A stretch of DNA of 64,000 nucleotides. Origin: Clostridia bacterium (GTDB taxonomy: Bacteria > Bacillota > Clostridia > Oscillospirales > Acutalibacteraceae). The notes under the pieces were generated by a model. It was not told the DNA's origin. It saw only the letters and a list, made by a program, of their open reading frames with translations, and did no database searches. Positions 44,223 to 54,437 of the stretch are shown here, one piece after another. The DNA lies in assembly GCA_017507805.1 (NCBI GenBank), contig JAFWAC010000024.1, positions 96,146 to 160,145 on the forward strand, written 5' to 3'. Position 1 is the first letter of the stretch; each line of letters starts with the position of its first letter. A program made the translations under genes and the position numbers.

Positions 44223-45611
44223 ATGAAAAGATTAATAGCTCTAATTATTGCAATCGTTATGGTTTTTTCTCTCACTTCTTGCGGTCCTGCTAATACCGAA
44301 AGTAAGGCTCAGAGCGGTTCTGCTGCAGGAGACGGAAAAATAAATACCTCGGCATCTATTAAAGAAAGTGATACTAAGGTTGAAGACGGTCTTGATTTAA
44401 ACGGTAAAACGGTTACTTACGCTATCGGAGTTCAGTTAACAGACGGTATGAAGAGGCAGATTATTGCTTTTGAGAAAAAGTATGGCTGTACTGTTGAAAC
44501 TGAATATCTCGGCTTTACCGATTATGTTCAGTTGCTCGGCTCTAAAATTGCGGCAGGAAATCATTATGATATTATTCAGGTTGAGGGTGTAAGATTTCCC
44601 AATATTGCAATCGCAAATTTCTGTGAGCCTCTTGAAGACGTCATTTCAACCGCTGATATAGGCACTGCCAAGGAAAAGAGTAAGGGCGGCTTTGATGAGG
44701 AACTTACCAATGCATTCAAATGGAACGGTCATTTATATGCTGTTGTCGGTGTTGCCGGCGAATTTTCACCTCAGATGATGGTTATGTACTATAACAAAAA
44801 ATATGTCAAAGAAGCAGGTGCAGAAGATCCGCGTGAACTTTATGAAAAGGGTGAATGGGATTTTGATGCTTTCTACCGTGTAGGAACACAGATTCGTCAG
44901 GCATTAAAGGGTAAAGACGTTTATATGTGTGATACCCAGACACTCAACAGGGCGGGCTATTGGAATGGTGCTCAGGCTGTTGATGAGAGCGACAGAGCAA
45001 ATCCTAAATCCAATATTACCAACTCGGCACAGATAAATGCTTTTAAATTTGCTCAGCAGTGTGCAGTAGGAGCAAATGCGATTTCATGGTTTGGTGACGG
45101 CGGAGCTTCAAAATTTATTGAAGGTAAGCTTGCAATGTTTTCAGGTTTCCATTTTGATTTGTACCAAAATGAAGAAATCGGTAAGAATGTTGAGGCTTCT
45201 AATGCGTTTGGAAAAAAATTAGACAACCTTGGAATGGTACCCTGCCCGATGGGTCCCGATAATACTGATGGAAAGCAAATGGTAGGATCGTGGCTTTACG
45301 GTATCGGTGCCGGTACAGGAACCTCTGACCCCAGAATTGCCATGGCGTTTGCTAAATTCTCAACCACATACAAGCAGATAAACACTACAAAATATAAGTG
45401 GTCTGATGATGATCAGGCACTTATAGATACTATTACAGATGGTCCCAAGATATGGAATAACGGCTCTTATGCAGACGGAACTAACTATGTGTATCTTGAA
45501 TATGCTAAGGCTTGCTACACTATAATGCAGGGTGACGATATTTCTCAAGCAGTTACTAAGTACGACAAGACTATACAAAACTGCATAGATGTTGCTATTG
45601 CACAGCAATAA
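44223..45611 (+). CDS. Extracellular solute-binding lipoprotein (family 1)
   Basis: Lipid-anchored sugar-binding component of an ABC importer, 462 residues. Lipobox LTSC puts the lipidated cysteine near residue 20. The mature protein begins with a flexible Ser/Lys-rich stretch. Family-typical strands then follow (GKTVTYAIGV, CTVETEYLGF, YDIIQVEGVRFP) and a late GGASKFIEGKLAMFSGF motif. ATG start with GAAAGG upstream, 19 bases after the repeat-protein gene. It plausibly serves the permease pair at 59722/60648, which lacks an adjacent binding protein. In region 1 the equivalent gene (10996) sits next to its permeases. Substrate unknown. Confidence 0.88.
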   Translation: MKRLIALIIAIVMVFSLTSCGPANTESKAQSGSAAGDGKINTSASIKESDTKVEDGLDLNGKTVTYAIGVQLTDGMKRQIIAFEKKYGCTVETEYLGFTDYVQLLGSKIAAGNHYDIIQVEGVRFPNIAIANFCEPLEDVISTADIGTAKEKSKGGFDEELTNAFKWNGHLYAVVGVAGEFSPQMMVMYYNKKYVKEAGAEDPRELYEKGEWDFDAFYRVGTQIRQALKGKDVYMCDTQTLNRAGYWNGAQAVDESDRANPKSNITNSAQINAFKFAQQCAVGANAISWFGDGGASKFIEGKLAMFSGFHFDLYQNEEIGKNVEASNAFGKKLDNLGMVPCPMGPDNTDGKQMVGSWLYGIGAGTGTSDPRIAMAFAKFSTTYKQINTTKYKWSDDDQALIDTITDGPKIWNNGSYADGTNYVYLEYAKACYTIMQGDDISQAVTKYDKTIQNCIDVAIAQQ

Positions 45612-45639
45612 AATTCTTTAAGTAAAAGGAAATTTTACT

Positions 45640-47304
45640 ATGAAAAAAATCATAACATTATTTATTTCTGTTGTGATGATAGTATGCTGTATACCGTTTT
45701 CGGCAGTTACAGTAGCTGCCGATACGGTGCCCACATACTATGTTGCGGCAGATGGTAAGGGAAATGGACTCAGTGAAGACTCTCCCATGTCACTTAAATA
45801 TCTCAATTCAAATGTTTATATTTTCGGTGGCTCAAGAGTTCTCTTCAAGTGCGGTGATATTTTCTATGGAAATATTACTCCAATACTAAAGGAAACCTCG
45901 GAATCGGCCAAAGTGGAGTTTGGTTGTTACGGGAAAGGAACATTGCCAATAATTAGCGGTGCTAAAATTGCTCTGAATAATTGGGAGCGTGAAGCAGGCG
46001 GTTTCTTTAAATATGATTTAACCGATAAGGATGGTTTCGGCGGTGTTGAAACAGATATTACCAATATTGGTTTTATTGAGGATTCAAATGGTGTGAAATA
46101 CGGTGCCAGAAGACTAAATGCTGAGGAATGTACCAAGGAATATGATTTTTACTGCGATGAACAGTATCTATACCTAAAGTCGGTAAAGAATCCTTATGAA
46201 GCCTTAGGTGAACTAAGATTAGCAACGGGCATAAGTCTTCTTTCAATTTCGAGCAATATGGTTATACATGACCTTAATTTGCGTGATGCGGGTTACGGAA
46301 TTGTATGGAAGGAAAAAAAGGCTGAAACCACAAAAAATGTTCACATATATAATTGTGTTATTGAAAATATGGGTGGGCATTATATCGGCGGTCTCAACAG
46401 CGGTACAAAAGGCGGAAACGGTATTGAGTTCTACAGTTATGCTGAAAACTGTATTGTTGAAAATAATATTATCAGAAACTGCTACGATGTTGGCTTTACC
46501 TGTCAGGGAAACGGTATCTGGAAAAATGTGACCGTTAAAAACAATATATTTGCTTATAACACACAGTCCATAGAGGTATGGCTTAAAACCGAAAATCCTG
46601 ACAGGGACGGTGTGTTCGGTCTTGATTTTTATAACAATATCTGCATAGCTCAGGGAGAGAGTTGGGGCTATGATGTGAGACCTAATAAGCGAACTGCTGC
46701 AGATGTTCTTTCTTACTATTATCAGGGCAATACATGGGATATGTCTGTGAAAAACAATGTGTTTTTCCATAAAAACTCTCAAGGTGCTGTTTATTACAAT
46801 TCAAGTCTTTCTTTTGAAAAGTTTGTAAGCGATGTAAACCCTGTTAATAATATTGTTTATATTCCGTCAGCAACAACCGATATTCATAGGGAAGAAAACA
46901 TTTCAAAGAATATGGAAGTATGGAAAACACTTTCTGATAAAAACAGCAGTTTCAATATTGTAAGTGATTATTCAAAGTATGAAAATTTACTTTCTCTTTC
47001 TGAACATTCAAATGATTTTAACAAAATTTTAAGCGAGGCTAAAGCCGTTGGTTTTAATACAGCAGCGGTTGAACTTACAAGAGAGGCAAATATCGTACCT
47101 AACAGTTTCGTATATACACCAATAGGAAAAGATACTGTTGATAAAAACGAAACTGTAACCGATAAAAATGAAAAAACCGATGTGAATATTTCTACTGACA
47201 GTAAATCGGTACCTGTTATTCCCATCGCTGTAGTATCGGTTTGTGCATTCTCTACATTGGCATTGGCAGTATTAATTATTCTTATGAAAAAACACAAAAT
47301 ATAA
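45640..47304 (+). CDS. Exported right-handed beta-helix protein, membrane-anchored
   Basis: Protein of 554 residues with a signal peptide (1-28) and a C-terminal transmembrane helix (about 527-549) followed by MKKHK. The middle (about 190-400) shows the short repeating strands of a pectin-lyase-like parallel beta-helix (VHIYNCVIENMGG, CIVENNIIRNC, VTVKNNIFAYN, DFYNNICIAQG). The N-terminal motif YYVAADGKGNGLSEDSPMS is usual for this class. Such proteins are polysaccharide lyases, hydrolases or epimerases; no subfamily catalytic signature stands out. It is paralogous in plan to the next gene, which lacks export signals. Ser/Asp/Lys-rich spacer before the membrane helix (about 490-525). Confidence 0.78.
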   Translation: MKKIITLFISVVMIVCCIPFSAVTVAADTVPTYYVAADGKGNGLSEDSPMSLKYLNSNVYIFGGSRVLFKCGDIFYGNITPILKETSESAKVEFGCYGKGTLPIISGAKIALNNWEREAGGFFKYDLTDKDGFGGVETDITNIGFIEDSNGVKYGARRLNAEECTKEYDFYCDEQYLYLKSVKNPYEALGELRLATGISLLSISSNMVIHDLNLRDAGYGIVWKEKKAETTKNVHIYNCVIENMGGHYIGGLNSGTKGGNGIEFYSYAENCIVENNIIRNCYDVGFTCQGNGIWKNVTVKNNIFAYNTQSIEVWLKTENPDRDGVFGLDFYNNICIAQGESWGYDVRPNKRTAADVLSYYYQGNTWDMSVKNNVFFHKNSQGAVYYNSSLSFEKFVSDVNPVNNIVYIPSATTDIHREENISKNMEVWKTLSDKNSSFNIVSDYSKYENLLSLSEHSNDFNKILSEAKAVGFNTAAVELTREANIVPNSFVYTPIGKDTVDKNETVTDKNEKTDVNISTDSKSVPVIPIAVVSVCAFSTLALAVLIILMKKHKI

Positions 47305-47330
47305 ATTCCGGATTCAAAGGAAGTGCTTAT

Positions 47331-48773
47331 ATGGCATCGGATAAACTTCATATTCACCGTGATTTTGTAGATAGTCTTTGTCAAGGCTCTCATTTATTAT
47401 CCAATAGTGAGATAATGACTTCAATAGATAAAATTTCCCGAATAATGAAGGAGCATATTATTGCATCTGATGATACTGTTAGGGCAACGGGAAAAACATA
47501 TTACATTTCAAATAACGGTAATGATTTGAATGACGGTCTTTCACCTGAAAAAGCCTGGGCTACTGCCGAGCATTTGCATAAAATGGGTGACAATCTCAAA
47601 GAGGGTGACGCGGTTTTGTTTGAACGCGGCGGTATATGGCGAAAACCTTTGGGATATACCGACAAAGCCACACCTATGTTTACGGCTCTTAAGGGTGTTT
47701 ATTATGGTGCTTACGGTAAGGGCAGAAAGCCAATTCTTTGCGGAAGTGAAAGAAATTTTGCCGAGGAGGCGCTGTGGGTAGAAACCGAGCAGAAAAATGT
47801 ATATCTTTGTACGCTTCCTTTCTATAATGCCGGATTAATGGCGCTGGACCATTCGGAAGAACTCGGATTATACGATGAAAAAATAGCAACTAAAGAGGTT
47901 GTCGGTTTGAACGGCTTCGGTGGTTTGAGCGATATGCATAAGGATTGCAGTTATTTTAACGATATGGAGAATAAAAAACTTTATTTTTATTCTGAAAAGG
48001 GAAATCCGGGTAAGCGATTCAAGTCTATTGAGATATGCGGCAGAGCAACAATTATCTTGAATTCCTCTGCTGCACTTATTGAAAATTTTATTTTTCAGTA
48101 TGACGGTTATGGTATAACAGGCGGTCCTGTTATGAGGGTGAAAAACTGTATATTCAGATATATGGGCGGTTGTATGCTGTATCCTGAAAATGATTGCACT
48201 GTGCCTTGCGGTAATGCTATTGAAATATACGGCAGTGTGGACGAAATGACGGTGGAAAATTGTTGGATATACCAGATGGTTGATACAGCAGTTACACATC
48301 AGATGTGGAAATACGAGGGCGACTGTATTCAAAAAAATATAAAATACACAGATAACCTTATAGAATACTGTCATTGGTCAATTGAATTCAATAATCCACC
48401 TTCAAAGGACGGTTCAAAACGTGCAGTTCAAAATTTCGAACACTCGTACAATGTTATAAATAATGGAGGCAACGGTTGGGGAAGTATTAACTTTAACCGT
48501 CAGGATAAATCGGCAGTATATAACTGCTTCGGCTGTGCTGAGGTCATAAACGGTGTATGTGAAAGCAATATTTTCAATACCTGTGCCGGAGGACTTTACC
48601 GTATGCACTTGCCGGGAGATAAGGATATTAAATACCGTAAAAATATAAACCTTCAATATAAAGGAAATATTTTAGGTCAGTATTTAGGAACCTTTTATAA
48701 TTACTATGAAAATGCAGCCGAGATTGCCTCTGAGCACAGTAACCAAAAGGATTGTGTATTTATAACTCTTTAA
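47331..48773 (+). CDS. Cytoplasmic right-handed beta-helix protein
   Basis: Soluble protein of 480 residues with no signal peptide. After a helical start, the segment TYYISNNGNDLNDGLSPEKA is the same opening motif as in the exported neighbour. Beta-helix coils follow (VKNCIFRYMGGC, EMTVENCWIYQM, IKYTDNLIEYC, HSYNVINNGGNG). A glycan lyase or hydrolase role on imported oligosaccharides is likely, but unproven. ATG at 47331 is chosen because AAAGGAAG (47317-47324) is properly placed; an upstream in-frame start at 47241 would overlap the previous gene by 64 bases. It is followed by the GH20-like gene, also without a signal. Confidence 0.75.
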   Translation: MASDKLHIHRDFVDSLCQGSHLLSNSEIMTSIDKISRIMKEHIIASDDTVRATGKTYYISNNGNDLNDGLSPEKAWATAEHLHKMGDNLKEGDAVLFERGGIWRKPLGYTDKATPMFTALKGVYYGAYGKGRKPILCGSERNFAEEALWVETEQKNVYLCTLPFYNAGLMALDHSEELGLYDEKIATKEVVGLNGFGGLSDMHKDCSYFNDMENKKLYFYSEKGNPGKRFKSIEICGRATIILNSSAALIENFIFQYDGYGITGGPVMRVKNCIFRYMGGCMLYPENDCTVPCGNAIEIYGSVDEMTVENCWIYQMVDTAVTHQMWKYEGDCIQKNIKYTDNLIEYCHWSIEFNNPPSKDGSKRAVQNFEHSYNVINNGGNGWGSINFNRQDKSAVYNCFGCAEVINGVCESNIFNTCAGGLYRMHLPGDKDIKYRKNINLQYKGNILGQYLGTFYNYYENAAEIASEHSNQKDCVFITL

Positions 48774-48793
48774 GCCAGTGAGGAGAATTAAGT

Positions 48794-50584
48794 ATGAAAT
48801 TATTTCCAAAACCTAAAAAAATTATTCCTAAGGATACAGAACTGCAACTTGGAAAATTTAGTTTTATATGGCCCGAAAATGTGGATTACCGCTTGCCTGC
48901 GGCTGCTGAAAAACTCATTCAGTTTACAAAAAGTTTCAATGGTGAAACAAAGGTTTATGTTTCATATGCTGATAATGACTGTGATGATTTGGCATTTAAT
49001 GCATATCAAGGCTACACCCTGGAAATCAATGTAGACAGTATATCGATAACTGCCGATTCTGCTCATGGTGCCTTTTATGGACTAATAACATTACAGCAAA
49101 TACTTAAAAACGGCAAAACAGTGCAATGTACTGAAATTTCCGATACTCCCGATATGATACACAGGGGTTTTTATCACGATGTTTCAAGGGGCAGAGTACC
49201 CAAACTTGAAACTCTTAAAAAATTAGTAGATACATTGGCGTATGCTAAATGTAATTCATTGCAGATATATTTTGAGCATACATACGATTTTGAGGAATAC
49301 AGGGATTTTAACGCACATTTGGGATATATGACTGCCGATGAGGTGAAAGAACTTGATAAGTACTGTTATGATAATTTTATTGAGTTGATACCTTCCCTTG
49401 CTACAATCGGTCATATGTATTCAATTTTGCAGAGTCAGAAATATCTTCATCTTTGTGAATATGAAATATACACACCGTTCGGTCATATCTGGAAAGAAAG
49501 AATGCTTCATCATTCAATAGATGTATCAAATCCCGAAAGTATAAAACTTATAAAGAGCCTTATAGACCAGTTAGGTGAGGTTTTCCATTCGAGATATTTT
49601 AATCTGTGTGGAGATGAAACCTTTGATTTGGCAAAGGGAAGAAATAAAGGCAAGGATGCAGGAGAGTGCTACATCACTTTTGCCAATAAGATTATAGAAC
49701 ATATAAAAAGTAAAAACAAAATCGCTATGATATGGGGCGATATTCTAAATAAAAATCCGCAGAATCTTTCAAGACTTCCTGACGATGTGATTGTGCTTAA
49801 CTGGACATATACTCCCGATAAGGAGGGTAGGGATTTTGAGGGCTATAAGCGGAGAATGAATGCCCTTATAGAAAACGGTAAAAAACAACTTGTAGCTCCT
49901 GCTACCTGGACTTATAACAGATTATACTCAGAATTTAAAAATTCTGTTCCTAATATTATCAATGTTATTGATGAAGCCCATGCAAACGGCATAAATGGTG
50001 TTCTCAATACCAATTGGGGAGATACAGGTCATCTTGCAAACCTTGAAAACAGTTTTTATACACTGTGTCTGGGTGCAGAAAAGGCATGGAATACTGAAAG
50101 TTTCGAATTTTATGAGTTTTCGGAAAATGTTTCGGCATTGGTTTTTGATGCTGAAGAAGATGTTTATCCCGTCCTGTATGAGATTGAAAATAACCAAAGC
50201 ATAATAATGAGCGTATGGTTTGCAGTATTCCATTTTGTGGATTTCGTGAGGGCTTTAGGTATAAAACAGATAGAAACAATATACACAGAGGATGAGGTGC
50301 TTGGACGTATTGCCTCACTAGAAGAGGTAATATCCAAAATTTCTGCAATGAAAATGCGTGAAGATTTAAAGCAAAAATCTCTGCAGGCTGCTAGGGGTAA
50401 CCTTGCTTTTTATCGCCTGACTCTTGCAAATATTCAGAATGTTAATACAGATTCTGCATTTGAGGAAATACAAAATTGGTTTGAAAAGTTCAAGGCTGAC
50501 TGGCTTAAGGAAAATAAGCCGGGTGAATTATACATATTCGAACTTTTCTTAAAGGAAATGGAAGTATATCTTTCCATTAAATAA
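48794..50584 (+). CDS. GH20-type beta-N-acetylhexosaminidase-like enzyme
   Basis: Cytoplasmic glycoside hydrolase, 596 residues, no signal peptide. Residues about 1-115 form the GH20b alpha/beta domain that precedes the barrel (ending AHGAFYGLITLQQIL). The barrel starts at RGFYHDVSRGRVP (124-136). The catalytic Asp-Glu pair is in NLCGDETFD (Asp274, Glu275); in this family Asp assists the substrate acetamido group and Glu is the acid. WGDILNK and LNWTYTP mark later strands. It should release beta-linked N-acetylhexosamine from imported glycans. ATG start with GAGGAG upstream. It implies that this operon targets a GlcNAc- or GalNAc-containing glycan, unlike the alpha-glucan set in region 2. Confidence 0.85.
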   Translation: MKLFPKPKKIIPKDTELQLGKFSFIWPENVDYRLPAAAEKLIQFTKSFNGETKVYVSYADNDCDDLAFNAYQGYTLEINVDSISITADSAHGAFYGLITLQQILKNGKTVQCTEISDTPDMIHRGFYHDVSRGRVPKLETLKKLVDTLAYAKCNSLQIYFEHTYDFEEYRDFNAHLGYMTADEVKELDKYCYDNFIELIPSLATIGHMYSILQSQKYLHLCEYEIYTPFGHIWKERMLHHSIDVSNPESIKLIKSLIDQLGEVFHSRYFNLCGDETFDLAKGRNKGKDAGECYITFANKIIEHIKSKNKIAMIWGDILNKNPQNLSRLPDDVIVLNWTYTPDKEGRDFEGYKRRMNALIENGKKQLVAPATWTYNRLYSEFKNSVPNIINVIDEAHANGINGVLNTNWGDTGHLANLENSFYTLCLGAEKAWNTESFEFYEFSENVSALVFDAEEDVYPVLYEIENNQSIIMSVWFAVFHFVDFVRALGIKQIETIYTEDEVLGRIASLEEVISKISAMKMREDLKQKSLQAARGNLAFYRLTLANIQNVNTDSAFEEIQNWFEKFKADWLKENKPGELYIFELFLKEMEVYLSIK

Positions 50585-50611
50585 CCCATTGGTTCCAAAT
50601 TAGGAGGCTAA

Positions 50612-53503
50612 ATGTTGAAAACATCTATAAGAAGATTAATTTCTGTATTGTTAATCATAACCATAAACACAGTTGTTTCTAACTGCTTCTTGGCGGTTTC
50701 GGCTGAAATAACCAAGGATAATAAAGAGACAGATGAAGTAGTTTCAAATAATACAGACAGTTATTTTTATTATTACGAAAAATATAAGGATGAGATGTAT
50801 TCTGCTACTGAGACTGTGCTGGAGGTAGGTGCAGCAGTGCCCTCAAATCCTATAGAAAATATAGATGATTTGCCTGCGGTAAGACTCGAGAGTGAAGATG
50901 ACAGTATTATATGGAGTGTTACCGTTCCACGAACGGGCAATTATATAGCGTATATAGATTATTATTCTCTTGACGGTATAAATGATACCGAAATATCCTT
51001 ACTTATTGATGGTGAGGTGCCTTTTAGCGAGGCTAAGGCTATGAGTCTGCCACGAATATGGAAGGATTCTGACGATATTGAAAATGGAAGCTTTAAAACC
51101 GACTTTTCGGGTAACGATTTAACACCCAGTCAGGAGGAGGTTAAGCGTTGGAATAGGGTTGCATTTTCCGATATGCTTGGTATGTATAGCCAACCCTATA
51201 TTTTTAATCTTGAAAAAGGTGAGCATACTGTAACCCTTAAAAATGCCAATATTCCTGTTGCGGTTTCCAAGGTGGTATTTGGAAATATGAAAGAAGTGCC
51301 TGCGTATAAGGAATATATTTCGCAATATTCGAACAGTGACCATGTTTCAGGTGAAAGCGTAAGACAGGAAGCAGAGCTTGCTTTTGAGAAAACCGATAGT
51401 TCACTTTCTCCCAAATACGACCGTTCTAATGGGGGCACTCTTCCTAACGACCCTGTGAAAATCCGTTTGAATACTATAGGAGGTTCAAGTTGGACGACCT
51501 GTGGGGATTCTATAAGCTGGCAGGTTGATGTGGAAAAGGAAGGACTTTATAGATTAGCCTTCAGGGTAAGGCAGAATTTCAGTGAAGGAATGAACTCATA
51601 CCGCCGTCTTTATGTCAATGGGGAAATCCCATTCAAAGAAGCAGAGAAGGTAAAATTTGAGTTTGATCCCGAGTGGTATATAAAGGTTGTCGGTGATGAT
51701 GAACCGTTGTACATCCATCTTAAAAAGGGAGATATTATAACCCTTGAGTGTACCTCGGGTCCTATGGATTATCCTTTGCGGGAAGTTCAGAAAGCGGTTC
51801 TCGACCTGAATGAAATCTACCGTGAAATTATAATGATAACCGGTGTGACCCCAAGTATGTATCAGGATTATGAACTTGATTCCCAGTTACCTGAACTTAC
51901 AGATGATTTGACGGCGGTGAGCAAAAGACTCAATCTTGCGGCAGATGCTATAACCAAAGAAATGGGTAAATCTTCGACAGGTGTTGCCACAATTTTGAAG
52001 GCTGTAAAGATTATTGACGAATTAGCAGAGGACCCCTTCTATATTCCTGACAGACTAAGTAATTTTAAAACAAATATTGAGAGTTTGTCATCGCTGTTGC
52101 TAACTCTCGGCGGTCAGGCAGTAGAACTTGATAGTATTCATTATATTCCTAAAGGAGCAGAAATACCCGAAGCAAGTATAGGCCTTTTCGCAAATCTTTC
52201 TTACAAATTTAAGCGTTTTATTGCAACCTTTTCAAATGACTATAACATTGTAAGTTCTGCAGGTGCGGATAGTGATAAAAGTATCCTTGTATGGGCAGAT
52301 TTAGGTCGTGATCAGGCACAAATTTTAAACCGACTGATTGAAGAAAATTTCACAACGAAGACCGAAATTCCTATTGTTCTTAATTTGGTTTCAGGTGCAT
52401 CAACTCTTATAAAAGCAGTTCTTGCAGGCAAGGGGCCTGATGTTGTTTTGCATATAGATGCGGTGACACCTGTAAATCTGGCAGCAAGGGGAGCGCTGGT
52501 TGATTTATCACAGTTTGATTTATCTGTCCTTCAGGCAGAAACTTATGATTCTGCTTGGACTACCTATAAGTATCAGGGCGGAATTTACGGTATTCCTGTA
52601 ACGCAGAACTGCGATATGCTTTTTTACAGAACGGATATTTTTGAATCTTTGGGTCTTAATCCTCCTGAAACCTGGAATGAATTCTATAATGTACTCGAAG
52701 TGCTCCAAAGTAAGAATTTGCAGGTAGGTCTCCCTGAAATTAATTCTGCCGATGCAGGAAACTCTTTGGCGATAAGCGTTTTCAGCACCTTACTTTTCCA
52801 AAATGGCGGAGATTACTTTACAGATGATCTTTCCAAAACTTTATTTGATACAGAGGTAGCAAATATAGCTTTTGAAAAAACGGTTGAGTTATATAGAGTT
52901 TATGGCATAACAAGAGAAATCAGTATCTTTAACCGTTTTAGAAGCGGTGAAGCGCCTCTTTCAATAAGTTCATATTCTTTCTACACTCAACTTACGGCAT
53001 CTGCCCCCGAAATTGCAGGGCTTTGGGATTTTACCTTAATTCCCGGAACTGTTAAAGAAGACGGTAGTGTCGAGCGCACTGAGAGCGCCACGGCATCAGG
53101 TAGCATAATGCTTACACGTGCTGTAGAACGCGGTGTTGAAAATGAAGCATTTGAGTTTATGAAATGGTGGGCAAGTGCTGAAACCCAGACAACTTATGGT
53201 AGGGCACTGGAAGGTATATTGGGTGTTATCGGAAGAATAACCCCTGCAAATTATGTGGCACTGGAAAACTTAGGTTGGTCTAAAAGTGAATTTAATAAAA
53301 TAAATACACAACTCAGTGTTTCTTATAATCAGGCAGCTGTTGTGGGTAATTATCAGATAACGAGGTCTCTTACAAGTGCAATCCGTTCGGCTATTAACGA
53401 TAAGAATTCACCTCGCCGTGCGTTGGCACTTTATAACAAGGATATAAATGACGAGATTTCCCGCAAACGTAAAGAATTTAATATAGGTAAGGAGGGGAAT
53501 TAA
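50612..53503 (+). CDS. Large extracellular solute-binding protein with N-terminal carbohydrate-binding-like modules
   Basis: Paralogue of the protein at 19, 963 residues, same plan. It has a signal segment (1-30), two binding-like modules (about 55-215 and 245-400, each with a DGEVPF/NGEIPF motif) and a helical stretch about 405-540. A family 1 solute-binding region runs about 550-945 (VWADLGRDQAQI, EIPIVLNLVSG, GPDVVLHIDAVTPVN, DMLFYRTDIFE, FNRFRSGEAPLS). The same phrases occur at the same places in the first copy (DQSQIVREL, FNRFRSGQMPL). ATG at 50612 or the adjacent TTG at 50615; AGGAGG at 50602. It begins the second copy of the seven-gene cassette and feeds the permeases immediately downstream. 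Confidence 0.85.
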   Translation: MLKTSIRRLISVLLIITINTVVSNCFLAVSAEITKDNKETDEVVSNNTDSYFYYYEKYKDEMYSATETVLEVGAAVPSNPIENIDDLPAVRLESEDDSIIWSVTVPRTGNYIAYIDYYSLDGINDTEISLLIDGEVPFSEAKAMSLPRIWKDSDDIENGSFKTDFSGNDLTPSQEEVKRWNRVAFSDMLGMYSQPYIFNLEKGEHTVTLKNANIPVAVSKVVFGNMKEVPAYKEYISQYSNSDHVSGESVRQEAELAFEKTDSSLSPKYDRSNGGTLPNDPVKIRLNTIGGSSWTTCGDSISWQVDVEKEGLYRLAFRVRQNFSEGMNSYRRLYVNGEIPFKEAEKVKFEFDPEWYIKVVGDDEPLYIHLKKGDIITLECTSGPMDYPLREVQKAVLDLNEIYREIIMITGVTPSMYQDYELDSQLPELTDDLTAVSKRLNLAADAITKEMGKSSTGVATILKAVKIIDELAEDPFYIPDRLSNFKTNIESLSSLLLTLGGQAVELDSIHYIPKGAEIPEASIGLFANLSYKFKRFIATFSNDYNIVSSAGADSDKSILVWADLGRDQAQILNRLIEENFTTKTEIPIVLNLVSGASTLIKAVLAGKGPDVVLHIDAVTPVNLAARGALVDLSQFDLSVLQAETYDSAWTTYKYQGGIYGIPVTQNCDMLFYRTDIFESLGLNPPETWNEFYNVLEVLQSKNLQVGLPEINSADAGNSLAISVFSTLLFQNGGDYFTDDLSKTLFDTEVANIAFEKTVELYRVYGITREISIFNRFRSGEAPLSISSYSFYTQLTASAPEIAGLWDFTLIPGTVKEDGSVERTESATASGSIMLTRAVERGVENEAFEFMKWWASAETQTTYGRALEGILGVIGRITPANYVALENLGWSKSEFNKINTQLSVSYNQAAVVGNYQITRSLTSAIRSAINDKNSPRRALALYNKDINDEISRKRKEFNIGKEGN

Positions 53504-54409
53504 TTGAAAAAAATACAAGGACTCAGCAAAGCGGAACTTAAAAAGAATATACCTTATTATGTTCTGTTGGCTCCTTTTTTAATTTTGTTCACGGTATTTA
53601 TGTTAGTGCCAGTTATTTCTTCGATTATTCTCAGCCTTACTGATTTTAATATGGTGCAGTTTCCAAATTGGGTAGGGCTTGATAATTATGTTCGGATATT
53701 TATAGATGATGAAATATTTATGATTGCTCTTAAAAACACCCTTGTTTATGCGCTGTTTTCGGGGCCTATCGGTTTTATTCTGAGTTTTGTTATAGCCTGG
53801 CTTATCAACGAATTAGGCAGGGCTACAAGAACAATTGTTACTTTATGTGTTTACACACCTGCCCTTGTCGGAAATGTTTTCTTCATCTGGCAGTACATTT
53901 TTTCTTCGGACAGTGCAGGTTTCTTAAACAATATACTGATTCAGTTGGGTGTCACAAGTGATCCTATATATTGGCTTACGGACACTAAATATAACTTTTG
54001 GATAGTTATGATTGTTATTATCTGGATGAGTTTCGGTTCAGGTTTCTTATCCTTTATAGCAGGTCTTCAGGCACTTGACAGAAGTTACTATGAAGCGGCG
54101 GCGCTTGACGGACTCAGAAACCGTTGGCAGGAGTTATATTATGTAACATTTCCTCAGATGGGTCCGCAATTATTGTTTGGTGCGGTTATGTCAATATCTT
54201 CGGCATTTGCGGTGGGAAGTGTAAACAGAGCACTCACAGGTTTTCCGAGTACGGATTATTCGACCCATACAATACTTCTTCATGTAACAGATTATGTTGA
54301 TAACCGATATGAATTAGGGTATGCTTCGGCTTTATCTGTAATATTACTGCTTATGATGATTTTATCGTGGGCAATAATTCAAAAGGTTTTAAAGAAATTT
54401 AATGATTAG
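53504..54409 (+). CDS. Sugar ABC transporter permease (UgpA/MalF-like)
   Basis: Membrane subunit, 301 residues, six hydrophobic segments. EAA loop EAAALDGLRNRWQELYYVTF. It matches the permease at 2751 across its length (LPVLISVVLSF versus VPVISSIILSL; GFPSTNYALYT versus GFPSTDYSTHT). TTG start directly abutting the binding-protein stop, with GGAGGGG upstream. It pairs with the permease at 54438. ATPase absent from the window. Confidence 0.93.
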   Translation: MKKIQGLSKAELKKNIPYYVLLAPFLILFTVFMLVPVISSIILSLTDFNMVQFPNWVGLDNYVRIFIDDEIFMIALKNTLVYALFSGPIGFILSFVIAWLINELGRATRTIVTLCVYTPALVGNVFFIWQYIFSSDSAGFLNNILIQLGVTSDPIYWLTDTKYNFWIVMIVIIWMSFGSGFLSFIAGLQALDRSYYEAAALDGLRNRWQELYYVTFPQMGPQLLFGAVMSISSAFAVGSVNRALTGFPSTDYSTHTILLHVTDYVDNRYELGYASALSVILLLMMILSWAIIQKVLKKFND

Positions 54410-54437
54410 TAACAATCTTTTATTAGGTGATAATGTA

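Noticed and set aside
47241-47330. Longer N-terminus for the second beta-helix protein
   Set aside because: It would overlap the preceding gene's transmembrane-coding end and lacks a ribosome site; the ATG at 47331 has a well-placed one.
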